Positions 40,288 to 51,300 of a stretch of 64,000 nucleotides of DNA are shown one piece after another (within the stretch, counting starts at the first letter, position 1; the number at the start of each line of letters is the position of its first letter). The notes below the pieces were generated by a model, which was not told the DNA's origin, searched no databases, and saw only the letters and a list, made by a program, of their open reading frames with translations. The stretch is taken from contig NZ_PYGE01000021.1 in assembly GCF_003014555.1 (NCBI RefSeq), positions 1-64,000 of the forward strand. Reading direction: 5' to 3'. A program made the position numbers and the translations under genes. Source of the stretch: Haloactinopolyspora alba (GTDB lineage: Bacteria > Actinomycetota > Actinomycetes > Jiangellales > Jiangellaceae).

Positions 40288-41769
40288 CTACAGGTAGCCC
40301 ATCGGGTCGGTCAGCGAGCCGTCAACATACAGCATGAAGTGCAGATGGCACGCGGTCGAACTACCCGTGGTACCGGAGTATCCGATCACCTCACCCTGCA
40401 CGACCCACTCACCGGGACTGGCGGCGAACCGGGACAGGTGACTGTACGTCGTCACCATCCCGCCGTGGCTCACCGCGACCTGGTTGCCGTAACCGCTGCG
40501 GTAGTTCGCCCACTCCACCGATCCGGACCCCGCGGAGCGGATCGGGGTGCCGCAGTACGCCCGGAAGTCGGTGCCGTCGTGCAGCTTGTACACGCCGGTG
40601 ATCGGATGGACGCGCATGCCGTACGACGAGGTGATGTACGGGTTCGACACCGGGTACTGCAGGCCGGACCCGGAGTCGTCGTCGGAGTCGTCGGACTCCT
40701 CGTCCGAGTCGCTCTCGCCGGAGTCGTCCGAGCCGTCGTCCTCGGACCCGTCGTCCGAGTCGTCGTCCGAGTTCTCCTGCTCACGCTCCCGTTCGCGTTC
40801 GCGTTCGCGCTCCCGTTCGCGTTCCCGCTCCCGTTGGCGTTCGCGCTCGCGCTCGCGCTGTCTGATCGCAGCGATCTCCTGCTGGATCTTCTCCCGCTCG
40901 GCCGCGAGCGCGGCGGTCTGGGTCGCGTCCTTCTCCTTCGCCTTCTGCGCCGCGGCAACGGCGTCGTCGCGGGCGGCGACCAGGCGGTCGACGTCGGCCT
41001 TGGCCGCGGCGGCGGACTCACGAGCCGACACGGCCGCGGCTTGCGCCGCCTCGGCCTGCTCCTCGCGCCGCTTGGTCTCGTCGAGACGCGCGGCCGCCTC
41101 CTGCCGCAGCGACTCGGCCTCGGCGCGCAGGTCCTCGAGCACGACGCGTTCGTTGGCCAGTTCGGCGCGGTTCTGCTTGAGGCTCGTGAGCACCCTGTCC
41201 TCGGCGTTGACCACCGACTGGGTGGCCTCGATGCCCGAGGCGAGGTCCTGCAGGCTCTCCGCCTGCATGACCGCGGCGATGCTCGCCAGGTCACCGCCGG
41301 CGCCACGCTGGTAGGCCTGCACGGCCACCTGGCTGATCGAGGCACGCTTGCCGTCGATACGCCCGGAGACCTCGTCGATCCTGGCTTTCTGCTTCTCGAC
41401 CTCGGCCTCCGCCTCGGCCAGGCGCTCGGCCGCGGCCTTGTCCGCCGCCCGGGCGGCGGCCACCTCGCCCCGCGCGACCTCCAGCTTGTTCTGCGCGGCC
41501 TCGACCTGTTGCCGGGCGCTCGCGAGGTTCGCCTCCGCGGCCGGCAGCTTGGCCACCGCGTTCTGGTACGCCCGCGTGGCGTCGGCCAGTGCCTGGGTGG
41601 AGTGGGCGAGCTCGTTCCTCGCCTCGCCGAGATTGTTCTCGACGTCCTTCAGCCGGTCCTCCGGGTCCTCGGCCCACGCCTGCGCCAGGCCGGACCCGAG
41701 AACGCCGACGGTTGCGACGAGCACCGTCAGCCGGCGCGTCCACGAAAACCCATCAGTCACAGCTTTCAC
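40288..41769 (-). CDS. Exported coiled-coil M23 peptidase, likely FtsEX-linked cell-wall hydrolase
   Basis: The product of about 493 residues has a signal peptide ([18 protein letters not shown], ending AQAWA) and a long EnvC/PcsB-like coiled coil at about 30-300. An almost pure Arg-Glu run follows at about 304-329, then a Ser/Asp/Glu-rich acidic segment at about 331-365, and an M23 LytM domain ([28 protein letters not shown]) with H-x3-D and HxH zinc ligands intact. Coiled-coil hydrolases beside ftsX are activated by FtsEX in other bacteria, so a division-septum endopeptidase role is inferred. The GTG at 41769 with AAGGGGGC upstream is preferred; an ATG at 41808 is possible. Confidence 0.87.
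   Translation of the reverse strand: MKAVTDGFSWTRRLTVLVATVGVLGSGLAQAWAEDPEDRLKDVENNLGEARNELAHSTQALADATRAYQNAVAKLPAAEANLASARQQVEAAQNKLEVARGEVAAARAADKAAAERLAEAEAEVEKQKARIDEVSGRIDGKRASISQVAVQAYQRGAGGDLASIAAVMQAESLQDLASGIEATQSVVNAEDRVLTSLKQNRAELANERVVLEDLRAEAESLRQEAAARLDETKRREEQAEAAQAAAVSARESAAAAKADVDRLVAARDDAVAAAQKAKEKDATQTAALAAEREKIQQEIAAIRQRERERERQREREREREREREREREREQENSDDDSDDGSEDDGSDDSGESDSDEESDDSDDDSGSGLQYPVSNPYITSSYGMRVHPITGVYKLHDGTDFRAYCGTPIRSAGSGSVEWANYRSGYGNQVAVSHGGMVTTYSHLSRFAASPGEWVVQGEVIGYSGTTGSSTACHLHFMLYVDGSLTDPMGYL
40783..40859 (-). repeat. Hexameric low-complexity repeat encoding an Arg-Glu run
   Basis: The plus strand shows tandem imperfect CGTTCG/CGCTCC/CGCTCG hexamers; on the minus strand these encode alternating Arg-Glu (with rare Gln). 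The array lies in frame inside the M23 peptidase gene. Such an array could vary in length by slippage. The next 100 bases (about 40674-40776) encode the acidic Ser/Asp/Glu run, also in short repeats. Confidence 0.75.
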
Positions 41770-41929
41770 AGCTGCCCCCTTCGCACCACTCGTGCTCGAC
41801 CGTAACATCGTTCACTCTGGACGCGAAGTGGTCACGAACAGATTCGTCACAGCGCACACGACGTGCGACGGCGCCGCGCCGGGTGCCACACGCGGGGCAC
41901 GACACCCCGGCACAGCCGCCGTTTCCGCC

Positions 41930-41956
41930 GACACCAGCCAAAAAACACCGGTGTCA
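41930..41956 (-). other. A-rich hairpin between ftsX and the M23 gene
   Basis: GACACC (41930-41935) and GGTGTC (41951-41956) form a 6-bp stem around a 15-base loop containing six A on the plus strand (U on the transcript). It lies just after the ftsX stop (41965). It might attenuate read-through into the M23 gene. The rest of 41770-41964 shows no other feature. Confidence 0.25.
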
Positions 41957-41964
41957 TTCACGGC

Positions 41965-42867
41965 TCAGACTCGTAGATAACGCCGCAGGGTGATGAAGGA
42001 AGCCATCGCGGAAATCAGCACACCGGTCAACAGCAGCCACGGCACCGTGGCCCACACGTCCCCGCTGTCGACCCATGCGGTGAACGTCAGGTTCGGCGCG
42101 ATGAGTCTGCTGATGATCAGCTGCTCCATCCCGAACAACGCCAGGCAGCCCACGATCGACCCGACGAGACCCGCGATGACCGCTTCGAGGATGAACGGCA
42201 GCTGGATGTAGAAGTTCGACGCGCCGACCAGGCGCATGATGCCGGTCTCACGCCGTCTGCTGTACGCGGCCAGACGTATGGTGTTCGCGATCAGCAACAC
42301 CGCCGCCACGACCTGCAACGCCGCGACCCCGATGGCACCGATCTGGAACCCGCTCAACGCCCGGAAGAGTGGCCCCAGGAGTTCGCGCTGGTCCGAGACG
42401 TCCTGCACGCCCGCGAGGCCGGAGACCGCCGAGACGACGCCTTCGTACTCCTCCGGGTTCTTGAGCGCGACCCGGAACGACTGCTGCAGCTGATCGGGGG
42501 TGATGCTCTCGGCGATGGACTCGTCGAACTGCTCCTGGAACCGCTTGTAGGCCTGCTCCTGGTTCTCGTAGAAGACCTCGTCGACCTCGGGGTGCTCCTC
42601 GAGCGTCTGCCGGATCGTCTCGCGCTGGGCGTCGGTCACCTGACCGTCCGCGCAGCCGGCGCCGGTGGCGTACTCGTTGCACATGAACACCGAGATCTCG
42701 ACCTTGTCGTACCAGAAGCCCTTGGTCGTCTCGGCCTGTGCACGCACCAGCAGGCCGGTGCCGAACAGGGCGATCGAGATCGCCACCGTGATGACGACCG
42801 CGACGGTCATCGTCAGATTGCGCCGGAGACCCGTGGTGATCTCCGATAACACGTACTGGAAGCGCAT
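41965..42867 (-). CDS. ftsX: Cell-division protein FtsX
   Basis: The 300-residue protein has a short cytoplasmic start (RFQYVLSEITTGLRRNLTMT), a first transmembrane helix, a large extracellular loop at about residues 45-165 (FMCNEYATGAGCADGQ through VQDVSDQRELL), then three helices. The MacB/FtsX core includes RRRETGIMRLVGASNFYIQL. The two loop cysteines (MCNE, AGCAD) could pair. FtsX forms the membrane part of FtsEX and transmits ATP-driven change to an extracellular hydrolase; an M23 coiled-coil hydrolase is encoded next. Confidence 0.95.
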   Translation of the reverse strand: MRFQYVLSEITTGLRRNLTMTVAVVITVAISIALFGTGLLVRAQAETTKGFWYDKVEISVFMCNEYATGAGCADGQVTDAQRETIRQTLEEHPEVDEVFYENQEQAYKRFQEQFDESIAESITPDQLQQSFRVALKNPEEYEGVVSAVSGLAGVQDVSDQRELLGPLFRALSGFQIGAIGVAALQVVAAVLLIANTIRLAAYSRRRETGIMRLVGASNFYIQLPFILEAVIAGLVGSIVGCLALFGMEQLIISRLIAPNLTFTAWVDSGDVWATVPWLLLTGVLISAMASFITLRRYLRV

Positions 42868-42930
42868 CGCTCTCTTCCGGGTTGCCTTCGGTGGCCTGGA
42901 CGGCCGCGGTCGTGAGGTCGTCGGTCGCCG

Positions 42931-43620
42931 CTACCGGGAGTAGCCGTACACGCCTCGGGTCTGGTCGCGGACGAGTTTGCCCTGCTCGAGCTCGATCACG
43001 CGTTTACGCATCTGGTCCACGATCGACTGGTCGTGGGTGGCCATACAGACCGTCGTCCCGGTCCGGTTGATCCGGTCGAGCAGCTTCATGATGCCGACGC
43101 TCGTGGCCGGGTCGAGGTTTCCGGTGGGCTCGTCGGCGAGCAGGATGAGCGGCCGGTTCACGAAGGCGCGCGCGACCGCGACCCGCTGCTGCTCACCACC
43201 GGAGAGCTGGTCGGGCATGCGGTCTTCCTTGCCTTCCAGCCCGACGAGCTCGAGCACCGCCGGGACGTCCCGGCCGATCTGCCGCCGCGGCTTGCCGATG
43301 ACCTGCAGCGCGAACGCCACGTTCTCGAAGACCGTCTTGTTCGGCAGCAGCCGGAAATCCTGGAAGACGGTGCCGATACGCCGGCGCAGGTGCGGAACCT
43401 TCCAGTTCGACAGCCGGTGCAGATCCTTACCTGCCACCCGGATACGTCCCGAAGTGGGACGGTCCTCCTTGAGCACCAGCCGCAGGAAGGTCGACTTCCC
43501 GGACCCGGACGGGCCCACCATGAAGACGAACTCCCCCTTCTCGACCTCCATGGTGAGGCTGTCGAGCGCAGCCTGGGTCTGGGTGGGATAGAGCTTGCTG
43601 ACGTTGTCGAATCGGATCAC
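42931..43620 (-). CDS. ftsE: Cell-division ATP-binding protein FtsE
   Basis: The 229-residue ABC ATPase has Walker [15 protein letters not shown]-loop [18 protein letters not shown], signature [14 protein letters not shown], Walker [14 protein letters not shown] and H-loop MATHDQ. The FtsE-specific N-terminus [20 protein letters not shown] fits. It couples ATP binding to FtsX and hence to peptidoglycan hydrolysis at the septum. The ftsX gene begins 63 bases downstream; prfB ends 100 bases upstream. Confidence 0.97.
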   Translation of the reverse strand: MIRFDNVSKLYPTQTQAALDSLTMEVEKGEFVFMVGPSGSGKSTFLRLVLKEDRPTSGRIRVAGKDLHRLSNWKVPHLRRRIGTVFQDFRLLPNKTVFENVAFALQVIGKPRRQIGRDVPAVLELVGLEGKEDRMPDQLSGGEQQRVAVARAFVNRPLILLADEPTGNLDPATSVGIMKLLDRINRTGTTVCMATHDQSIVDQMRKRVIELEQGKLVRDQTRGVYGYSR

Positions 43621-43720
43621 GATGCCTCGCCGGTGTTGATCTCAGACGCACCCGTGGCCCCCGTTGCCGGGACCGAGCACGAATGTGAGTGTACGTCGGC
43701 GCGCCCATGAACGCTCAGCG

Positions 43721-44839
43721 TCACGCCTGCGCCTTGGCCTGCTCGTGCTTGCGCCACCGGATGCCGGACTCGAGGAACCCGTCGATGTCGCCGTCCAGCA
43801 CGGCCTGGGGGTTGCCGACCTCGTGCTCGGTCCGCAGGTCCTTGACCATCTGGTACGGATGCAGGACGTACGAGCGCATCTGGTCGCCCCAGGACGCCTT
43901 GACGTCCCCGGCCATCTCCTTCTTCTGCGCCTGTTCCTGCTCGCGCTGCAGGAGCAGCAGCTTCGACTGCAGCACCCGCATCGCCGCGGCCCGGTTCTGG
44001 ATCTGCGACTTCTCGTTCTGCATCGAGACCACGATGCCGGTCGGCTGGTGGGTGATGCGCACCGCCGAGTCGGTCGTGTTGACGCTCTGTCCGCCGGGAC
44101 CGGACGAGCGGAAGACGTCGACGCGGATGTCGTTCTCGGGCACCTCGACGTGGTCGGTCTGCTCGATCAGCGGAATGACCTCGACCGCGGCGAACGACGT
44201 CTGGCGACGGCCCTGGTTGTCGAACGGAGAGATGCGCACCAGCCGGTGGGTGCCCGCCTCGACCGAGAGCGTCCCGAACGCGAACGGCGCCTTGACCTCG
44301 AACGTCGCCGACTTCAGGCCGGCTTCCTCGGCGTAGGAGGTGTCCAGGACCTCGGTCTTGTAGCCGTGCCGTTCGGCCCAGCGCAGATACATCCGCAGCA
44401 GCATGTCGGCGAAGTCCGCCGCGTCCACCCCGCCGGCGCCGGCGCGGATCGTCACCACGGCCTCGCGCTCGTCGTACTCGCCGGACAGCAGCGTGCGGAT
44501 CTCGAGGTCGGCCACCGTCTTGCGCAGGTCGTCGATCTCGCGCTCGACCTCGGCCATCGCGTCCGGGTCGCCTTCGTCACGCCCGAGCTCCACCATCACC
44601 GGCAGGTCGTCGACCCGCTGGCGCAGCTCGGTGACCTTGCGCAGCTCGGCCTGGCGGTACGAGAGCTGACTCGTCACCTGCTGCGCCTTCTCGACGTCGT
44701 CCCACAGGTCGGGAGACGCTGCCTGCTCTTCGAGGTCGGTGACGCGCTCGGCGAGCTTGTCCGGTTCGAGGACCTGCTCGATACCGGCCAGCGTCTCGGA
44801 GAGTTCGGCGATCTCGGCGTCCAAATCACGTGCTGCCAC
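43721..44839 (-). CDS. prfB: Peptide chain release factor 2
   Basis: The product of about 372 residues has the class-I release-factor features: catalytic [20 protein letters not shown] (GGQ) and the RF2 tripeptide in [14 protein letters not shown] (SPF), which reads UGA and UAA. The frame is continuous, with no in-frame UGA or frameshift site of the E. coli type. The start is uncertain. A GTG at 44839 gives [13 protein letters not shown], and a TTG at 44848 adds three codons; neither has a Shine-Dalgarno, suggesting a leaderless message. It heads the prfB-ftsE-ftsX-M23-smpB strand. Confidence 0.95.
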   Translation of the reverse strand: MAARDLDAEIAELSETLAGIEQVLEPDKLAERVTDLEEQAASPDLWDDVEKAQQVTSQLSYRQAELRKVTELRQRVDDLPVMVELGRDEGDPDAMAEVEREIDDLRKTVADLEIRTLLSGEYDEREAVVTIRAGAGGVDAADFADMLLRMYLRWAERHGYKTEVLDTSYAEEAGLKSATFEVKAPFAFGTLSVEAGTHRLVRISPFDNQGRRQTSFAAVEVIPLIEQTDHVEVPENDIRVDVFRSSGPGGQSVNTTDSAVRITHQPTGIVVSMQNEKSQIQNRAAAMRVLQSKLLLLQREQEQAQKKEMAGDVKASWGDQMRSYVLHPYQMVKDLRTEHEVGNPQAVLDGDIDGFLESGIRWRKHEQAKAQA

Positions 44840-45024
44840 GTCGGACAAGCGTACGCGCTATCACGGCCGCTCCGATGACAGTGGCGAGGACGCGCGTCGG
44901 CCGACCACCCGGGGTCGCTGGGCGTGGCTTCTCGCCACGGTCGGTCGACGGACTCGCCGACTGCTCGCCGTACGTGTGATGGGGGTGCGACTGGTGGGGT
45001 CAGAGCACCAGTAACCGCGCCCCA

Positions 45025-45816
45025 TCACGCGGAGTTCGCGGCGTTCGCCGGCGGCGGCAGGCCGGCGGCGTCGGCGACCACGCGCATGTTGGTCTCGAAG
45101 ATCCCCTCTCGGGCATCGGCCGGCAGCCAGTCGAGGTGCCCGTAGGCCTCGAGGCTGGTGAAGCCGTGCAGGGCCGTCCAGCAGTGCAGCATCGCCTGAA
45201 AGGTCTCCGCCGACAGCGCCGGAGCGTCATCGGGCTGCATAGGGTCGTCGCGGCCCGCCGTGAACCGGCACACGGGATCGGGCGCGTCGCGGAACCGGGG
45301 CTCGCGCAGCACCCCGAGCTCGATCGCGTCGAAGAACAGCGACTTGAGCTCGATCATCGCACCACGCGCCGCCTCGGTGACCGACCCCTCGTCCGGAGCC
45401 GCGTACCCGGGCACCGGCATGCCGAGGATGAGCGCGAACCGCTGCGACTCACCCAGCGCCCATCGCCGGTAGGCCTGGGCGACGGCGAAGAACCGCCCGC
45501 CCGGGTCGTCCTTCGGCAGCCGGTCGCGCTCTTCGGCGACGGCCGCGCCGAGATCGGCGAAGGCGTCGACGATCAGCTGGGTCAGCAGCTCGTCCCGGTC
45601 GGCGAAGTAGCGGTACAGAGCCGGAGCCGTCATGCCCATGTGCCGGGCGATGTCGGAGAACCGGAAGTCCGTCGTCCCCTGCTCGCGCATCAGCTGCAGC
45701 GCCGTGTTCTTGATCTCGTCGACGGTGGCCGCCCGCGCACGTTCGCGACGCGACATCGCGGGCTGCTCGGCGGGGCGGTCGTCAGCGACTGTCGCATCGA
45801 TCGGTTCGTCGGCCAC
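45025..45816 (-). CDS. TetR-family transcriptional regulator
   Basis: The 263-residue protein has an N-terminal TetR HTH (VDEIKNTALQLMREQGTTDF, RFSDIARHMGMTAPALYRYF) and a C-terminal domain like TetR_C_13 (WTALHGFTSLEAYGHLDWL). It is divergent from an MMPL transporter, the usual arrangement for a repressor of a lipid or drug exporter. The GTG at 45816 has GGGAGAA upstream. A TTGACA at 45875-45880 lies in the 149-bp gap, but no well-spaced -10 partner is seen. Confidence 0.92.
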   Translation of the reverse strand: MADEPIDATVADDRPAEQPAMSRRERARAATVDEIKNTALQLMREQGTTDFRFSDIARHMGMTAPALYRYFADRDELLTQLIVDAFADLGAAVAEERDRLPKDDPGGRFFAVAQAYRRWALGESQRFALILGMPVPGYAAPDEGSVTEAARGAMIELKSLFFDAIELGVLREPRFRDAPDPVCRFTAGRDDPMQPDDAPALSAETFQAMLHCWTALHGFTSLEAYGHLDWLPADAREGIFETNMRVVADAAGLPPPANAANSA

Positions 45817-45965
45817 TTCTCCCGCGCCTCCTCAGGTGAGCTTCCGTTAAGCATCGTCACAGACGTGAAGCCTCTTGACAAGCAAGACTCCGATCGTGTT
45901 TCGTTACGTCCCATAACACTAATGAACCATTGTAACTTCAACGGAGTTTCACGAGGAGGCCCCCG

Positions 45966-48224
45966 ATGACCACCGCAGACACATCCGCGCCGTCGCCACC
46001 GCGCGCCGGTGTCCTGGGCCGGCTCGCCGGCGCCGCGTTCCGCATGCGCGGACGCGTCGTCATCGCCTGGGTCTTGGCGATCGCCGGCGCCGTCGGCCTG
46101 TCGTCGGCGTTCGCCGGCGAGTTCACCGCCGACTACTCCGCACCCGGCTCCGACTCCGCGCAGGCGCAGGACCTGCTGGCCGACCGGTTCCCCGCGCAGG
46201 CCGGCGACGTCGTCGACGTCGTGTTCCGGTCGGACGAACCGGCCACCGACCCGGCCGTTCGCGGCGACGTCACCGCCGTGCTGGACGAACTGGGCGGCAT
46301 GGACCACGTCGCCGCCGTCGACGACCCGTACACCGCACCGGGCTCGATCTCCGATGACGGCCGGACCGTGCACGCACAGCTGCACCTCGACGTCACCACC
46401 CCGGCCGACATGCCCGTCGAGGTCACCGAGGCGATGCTGGACACCGCCGCCGACGCCGAGAACGCCGGGCTGGACGTCGCCCTCGGCGGGCAGACGATCC
46501 AGGCGGCCGAACAGGAGGAGATCGGCTCCGAGATGATCGGCATGGCCGCCGCGGCCGTCATCCTGCTGGTGACGTTCGGTTCCGTCGTCGCGGCCGGGCT
46601 CCCGCTGGTCGTGGCCGTCGCCGGTCTCGGCGTCAGCGCGACGCTCACCGGCATCATCGCCGCGGCGACCGAGGTTCCGGACTGGTCCACCGCGCTCGCC
46701 ACGATGATGGGCATCGCCCTCGGCATCGACTACGTGCTGCTCATGGTCACCCGGTTCCGCGAATGGCGTGCCGCCGGCCTCGATCCGGAACGTGCCACCG
46801 TCGCCACCCTCGACACCGCCGGCCGGTCGGTCATCGTGGCCGGCAGCACCGTCGTGGTGAGCATGCTCGGGCTGTTCGCGATGGGCCTGTCGTTCATGCG
46901 CGGCGCGGCGATCGTGACGATCGTGGCCGTGCTGGTGGTGATGGCCGCGGCCGTCACCCTGTTCCCGGCGTTGCTCGGCTATCTCGGCCGGTGGGTCGAC
47001 CGGCTCCGGCTGCCGCTGGGACGGCGGCGCGACGTCCGGGTCGCCACCGGCGGACACGTCGAGCCCGGCCGTGCCTGGACGCGGTGGGGCCGGCTGATCG
47101 ACCGGCACAGCGTCGTCGCGACGGTGCTGGGTGTCGGGCTGCTGCTGGCGCTGGCCGCGCCGTTCCTCGGGGTCCGCTTCGGGTTCCCGGACGCGGGGAA
47201 CAACCCCGAGGAGCGCTCGGCTCGCCAGGCCTACGACATGCTGTCCGACGGGTTCGGCGACGGGGCGAACGGGCCGCTGCTGGTGGTCGCCGACCTCCCG
47301 TCGTCCGAGGCCGCGGACGCGCTGCCGGCGCTCGCCGAGGAGCTCGGCGCGACACCCGGTGTCGCCGCCGTCTCGCCCCCGCAGCTCAACCCGGCCGGCG
47401 ACGCCGCGGTGCTCACGGTGGTACCGACCACCGGCCCGCAGGACGGCGCGACCGAGGACCTGGTGCGTGCGCTGCGCGACGACGTGATCCCGGCGGCCAC
47501 CGACGGCAGCGGCGCGCAGGTCCACGTGGGCGGCGTGACCGCCGCCTCGATCGACTCCACGTCGAACACCGCCAGCAGGATTCCCCTGCTCATCGGCGGT
47601 GTGGTCGCGCTGTCGATGCTGCTCCTGCTCGTCTCGTTCCGTAGCCTCGTCATCCCGGTGACCGCCGCCGTGATGAACCTGCTGTCCGTCGCCGCCGCCT
47701 ACGGTGTCGTGGCGCTCGTCCTGGAGGGCGGATGGGCCGGACAGCTCGTCGGCATCGACACCGAGACGCCGATGCCGGCGTTCATCCCGGTACTCGTGTT
47801 CGCCGTGCTGTTCGGTCTGTCCATGGACTACGAGGTGTTCCTGATCAGCCGCATGCGCGAGACGTGGATGCGCACCCGGGACAACGGCCGCGCGATCGTC
47901 GAGGGACTCGCCGGTACCGGACGGGTGATCACCGCCGCCGCGGCGATCATGGTGTCGGTCTTCGCGGCGTTCGTCCCCAGCCCCGAGGTGTTCCTGAAGG
48001 TCATCGGCGTGGGCATGGCCGCGGCGATCCTGGTGGACGCGACCATCGTGCGGATGCTGCTGGTGCCCGCGGTGATGAACCTGCTGGGACGGGCGAACTG
48101 GTGGCTGCCGTCGTGGCTGGACCGGCGTCTTCCGCAGCTGCACGTCGAGGGGCGGCCGGAACTGTACCTCGACGACACCGCCGGCCATGCCGACAAGGAC
48201 CTGGAGCCGGCCGGAGCCAGGTGA
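45966..48224 (+). CDS. MMPL-family RND transporter
   Basis: The 752-residue protein has the MMPL duplicated architecture: one helix, a periplasmic loop, five helices, then repeated (helix near residue 385, second loop, terminal helices near 535-700). Typical segments are TMMGIALGIDYVLLMVTRFREW, PVLVFAVLFGLSMDYEVFLI and VGMAAAILVDATIVRMLLVP, which include the Asp-Tyr pairs used for proton relay. Actinobacterial members export lipids, glycolipids or drugs. GAGGAGG precedes the ATG. It is probably repressed by the divergent TetR gene. Confidence 0.93.
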   Translation: MTTADTSAPSPPRAGVLGRLAGAAFRMRGRVVIAWVLAIAGAVGLSSAFAGEFTADYSAPGSDSAQAQDLLADRFPAQAGDVVDVVFRSDEPATDPAVRGDVTAVLDELGGMDHVAAVDDPYTAPGSISDDGRTVHAQLHLDVTTPADMPVEVTEAMLDTAADAENAGLDVALGGQTIQAAEQEEIGSEMIGMAAAAVILLVTFGSVVAAGLPLVVAVAGLGVSATLTGIIAAATEVPDWSTALATMMGIALGIDYVLLMVTRFREWRAAGLDPERATVATLDTAGRSVIVAGSTVVVSMLGLFAMGLSFMRGAAIVTIVAVLVVMAAAVTLFPALLGYLGRWVDRLRLPLGRRRDVRVATGGHVEPGRAWTRWGRLIDRHSVVATVLGVGLLLALAAPFLGVRFGFPDAGNNPEERSARQAYDMLSDGFGDGANGPLLVVADLPSSEAADALPALAEELGATPGVAAVSPPQLNPAGDAAVLTVVPTTGPQDGATEDLVRALRDDVIPAATDGSGAQVHVGGVTAASIDSTSNTASRIPLLIGGVVALSMLLLLVSFRSLVIPVTAAVMNLLSVAAAYGVVALVLEGGWAGQLVGIDTETPMPAFIPVLVFAVLFGLSMDYEVFLISRMRETWMRTRDNGRAIVEGLAGTGRVITAAAAIMVSVFAAFVPSPEVFLKVIGVGMAAAILVDATIVRMLLVPAVMNLLGRANWWLPSWLDRRLPQLHVEGRPELYLDDTAGHADKDLEPAGAR

Positions 48225-48236
48225 GCATCACCCGGA

Positions 48237-48294
48237 GAAACGATCAGGTGACAGCGGGAGCCTGCGTGCACCCGCCGTGTCACCTGATCGTTTC
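48237..48294. terminator. Long hairpin between MMPL and glutamate dehydrogenase genes
   Basis: GAAACGATCAGGTGACA at 48237-48253 pairs perfectly with 48278-48294 (17 bp). GCGGG (48254-48258) continues the stem with CCCGC (48271-48275) after a 2-base bulge; the loop is 12 bases. It sits in the 76 bases between convergent stops and should terminate both directions. Confidence 0.75.
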
Positions 48295-48300
48295 CCGTCG

Positions 48301-51300
48301 TCAGGTCGAGTCGGTGCGCAGCAGGCCGCGGACGGCGCGCAGGCCCACCGACAGCCGGGCCAGGTCGAAGCTGTCCCCCTCGACGATCTCGTGCAGGGTC
48401 TGCTGCGCCCGGCCGACGACCACCTCGTCCTGCGCCGCCCACGCCTCGACCCGGGCCCGCGGCTCGGCCGACTCGTCGGTGTGCCGGATGACCTGCGCGG
48501 CCAGCGACGCCTGCAGGGCGTGCAGGTCGTCGCGCAACGCCGCACGCGCCATGGTGTGCCACCGGTCGTGCCGCGGCAGCGAGACGATCCGCTCGAGCAG
48601 CCGGCCCAGCTCGAGGAACGCGCCCAGCGTGAAGTGCACGTGCGCCACCTCGAGCAGATCGGTCCCGGTGGTCAGCGAGGTGTCCACCATGCCGAGCCCG
48701 GCGTACGCCGGTGGCAGCACCGCGACCCTGGTGGCCAGCTCGTCCGGGACCCCCGCCGTGGTCAGCGTGTCGAGGCGCTGGGCGAACAGGTCCTGCTCGC
48801 GGCCCACCAGCACGTCCGGCAGCGCCGTCAGCAGCCTGGAGATCGGTTCCTCGAAGAACCCGATCTGCCAGGCGATGTCCATGGGCGGGCGCCGGTTGAC
48901 GGTCAGCCAGCGCGTCGCCCGTTCGGTGATGGTGCGCCCGGCGAGGCGCATCTCGGTCTGCACCTCGAACGGCACGACGGTGTCGAGATCGTTGACGGCC
49001 GCGTGCAGCTCGGGCATGCGGAACACGACCCCGGCGACCGTGTGCGCGCGCGCCAGGTCCTCCAGCGAACCGCCGGTCTCCATGGCCAGGCGGTACGCGA
49101 ACGTCGTCCCTGCCTCGTTCACCAGCTGGTTGACGACGACGTTGGTGATGATCTCGCGCCGCAGCGGATGCTCGTCGATCCACTCCGGGTAGCGCTCTCG
49201 CAGCGCACTCGGGAAATAGGCGTGCAGCGCCCAGCCCAGGTACGGGTCGTCGGGCACCCGGCCGGCCAGCAGCTCCTCGTACATGATGTTCTTCGTGTAG
49301 GCGAGGACGACGGACATCTCCGGACCGGTCAGCCCACGGCCGGAGCTCACCCGCTCGGCCATCTGCCGGTCGGTCGGCAGCGCCTCGAGCGTGCGGTCCA
49401 GCAGGCCGTTGTTCTCGAGTTTGCTGAGATAGGACCGGTGCACGTGGGCGAGGTTGCCGGCCTGGTGCACACCACCGGCCAGCGCGACGTTCTGGTTGTA
49501 GTTGTTCGCCAGCACCAGATCGGAGATCTCGTCGGTCATCTCCGCCAGCAGCTCGTTGCGCTGCTTCTCGGTCAGGTCACCCGCCCGCACCACTGCGTCC
49601 AGCAGGATCTTGATGTTGACCTCGTGGTCGGACGTGTCGACGCCGGCGGAGTTGTCGATGGCGTCGGTGTTCACGTGGTGGCCGTGGTGCCCGCGATCGC
49701 TGTCACTATCGGCGCTGAGCACGTACTCGATACGGCCGCGCTGGGTGAGACCGAGGTTGCCGCCTTCGCCGACGATCAGGCAGCGCAGCTGCTCGCCGTT
49801 GACCCGGATGGCGTCGTTGGCCTTGTCACCGACGTCGGCGTTGGTCTCGGTCCGCGCCTTGACGTAGGTGCCGATGCCCCCGTTCCACAGCAGGTCGACC
49901 GGCGCGGTGAGGATCGCGCGCATCAGCTCCGCCGGGGTCATCGACTCCACGGACCCGTCGATGCCCAGTGCCTCGCGGACCTGCGGCGTCAGCGCGACGG
50001 ACTTCGCCGACCGCGGGTGCACGCCGCCGCCGTCGCTGATCAGGTCGGTGTCGTAGTCGTTCCAGGTCGACCGTGGCAGCTCGAACAGCCGCCGGCGCTC
50101 GGCGTACGAGCTCGCCGCGTCCGGGTTCGGGTCGAGGAAGATGTGCCGGTGGTCGAACGCCGCGACCAGCCGGATGTGCTCGGACAGCAACATGCCGTTG
50201 CCGAAGACGTCACCGGACATGTCGCCGACGCCGACGACGGTGAACTCCTCGCGCTGGCAGTCCCGGCCGAGCTGGCGGAAGTGCCGCTTGACGGACTCCC
50301 AGGCCCCGCGGGCGGTGATCCCCATGGCCTTGTGGTCGTAGCCGGCCGACCCGCCGGAGGCGAAGGCGTCACCGAGCCAGAACCCGTAGTCCTTCGACAC
50401 CTGGTTCGCGATGTCGGAAAAGGTCGCGGTGCCCTTGTCGGCCGCGACCACCATGTACGGGTCGTCGCCGTCGTGTCGCACGACCCGCTGCGGAGGCACG
50501 ACGGTGCGGTCGGGGGCACGGTTGTCGGTGACGTCGAGCATCGCCCGGATGAACGTCTTGTAGCACTCCACGCCCTCGGCCAGCCATGCCTCGCGTCCGG
50601 CCGACGGGTCCGGCAGCCGCTTGCCGACGAAGCCGCCCTTGGCCCCCACCGGGACGATGACCGAGTTCTTCACCGCCTGCGCCTTGACCAGGCCGAGGAT
50701 CTCGGTGCGGAAGTCCTCGCGACGGTCCGACCACCGCAGCCCGCCGCGGGCGACCGCGCCGTAGCGCAGGTGCACGCCTTCGACACGCGGCGAGTACACC
50801 CAGATCTCGTACGCCGGGCGCGGCTCCGGCAGCTCCGGCAGCGAGCGCGAGTCGAGCTTGAAGCTCATGGCGTCCGGCCCGCCGTCGTCGGTCAGCCGGT
50901 AGTAGCTGGTGCGCAGCGTGGCGTTGATCAACCGCAGGAAGGAACGCAGGATACGGTCCTGGTCCAGGCTGGCGACGTCGTCGAGCGCCTCCTCGATACG
51001 GGTCGTGACCTCGGCCGCCGCGGTCTCGCGTGCGCTCCGGCCGGTCTCGTCGTCGGCGTGGCGCTCGGGGTCGAAGCGGATCTCGAACAGCTCGACGAGC
51101 CGGCGCGCCACGTCGACGTGGCCGGACAGCGCCTCCTCGAGATAGTTCTGGCTGAACGTGGAACCGGCCTGACGCAGGTACTTCGCGTAGGCGCGCAGGA
51201 TCGACGCCTGCCGCCAGGACAGTCCGGCCTGCGGCACCAGGGCGTTGAACCCGTCGCTCTCGGCCACTCCGCGCCACACGGCGGCGAAGGCGTCCTGGAA

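Noticed and set aside
40470-41345. Arg/Thr/Pro-rich frames over the M23 gene and the possibility of a satellite repeat
   Set aside because: The hexamers are in frame with a complete M23 protein, so they are treated as a coding repeat rather than as noncoding satellite DNA.
41930-41956. Classical Rho-independent terminator after ftsX
   Set aside because: The stem is only 6 bp with a 15-base loop and the U-run is in the loop, not after the stem; kept only as a low-confidence element.
43721-44848. Programmed frameshift in prfB
   Set aside because: The coding frame is continuous from the start to the stop with no in-frame UGA near codon 26 as in E. coli.
45875-45880. TTGACA as a full promoter for the MMPL gene
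   Set aside because: No acceptable -10 lies 16-18 bases downstream; the nearest candidates are 23 bases or more away.
45690-48188. 832-codon minus-strand frame rich in His, Asp, Arg and Gln
   Set aside because: It is antisense to the MMPL transporter; its odd composition reflects complementing hydrophobic codons.
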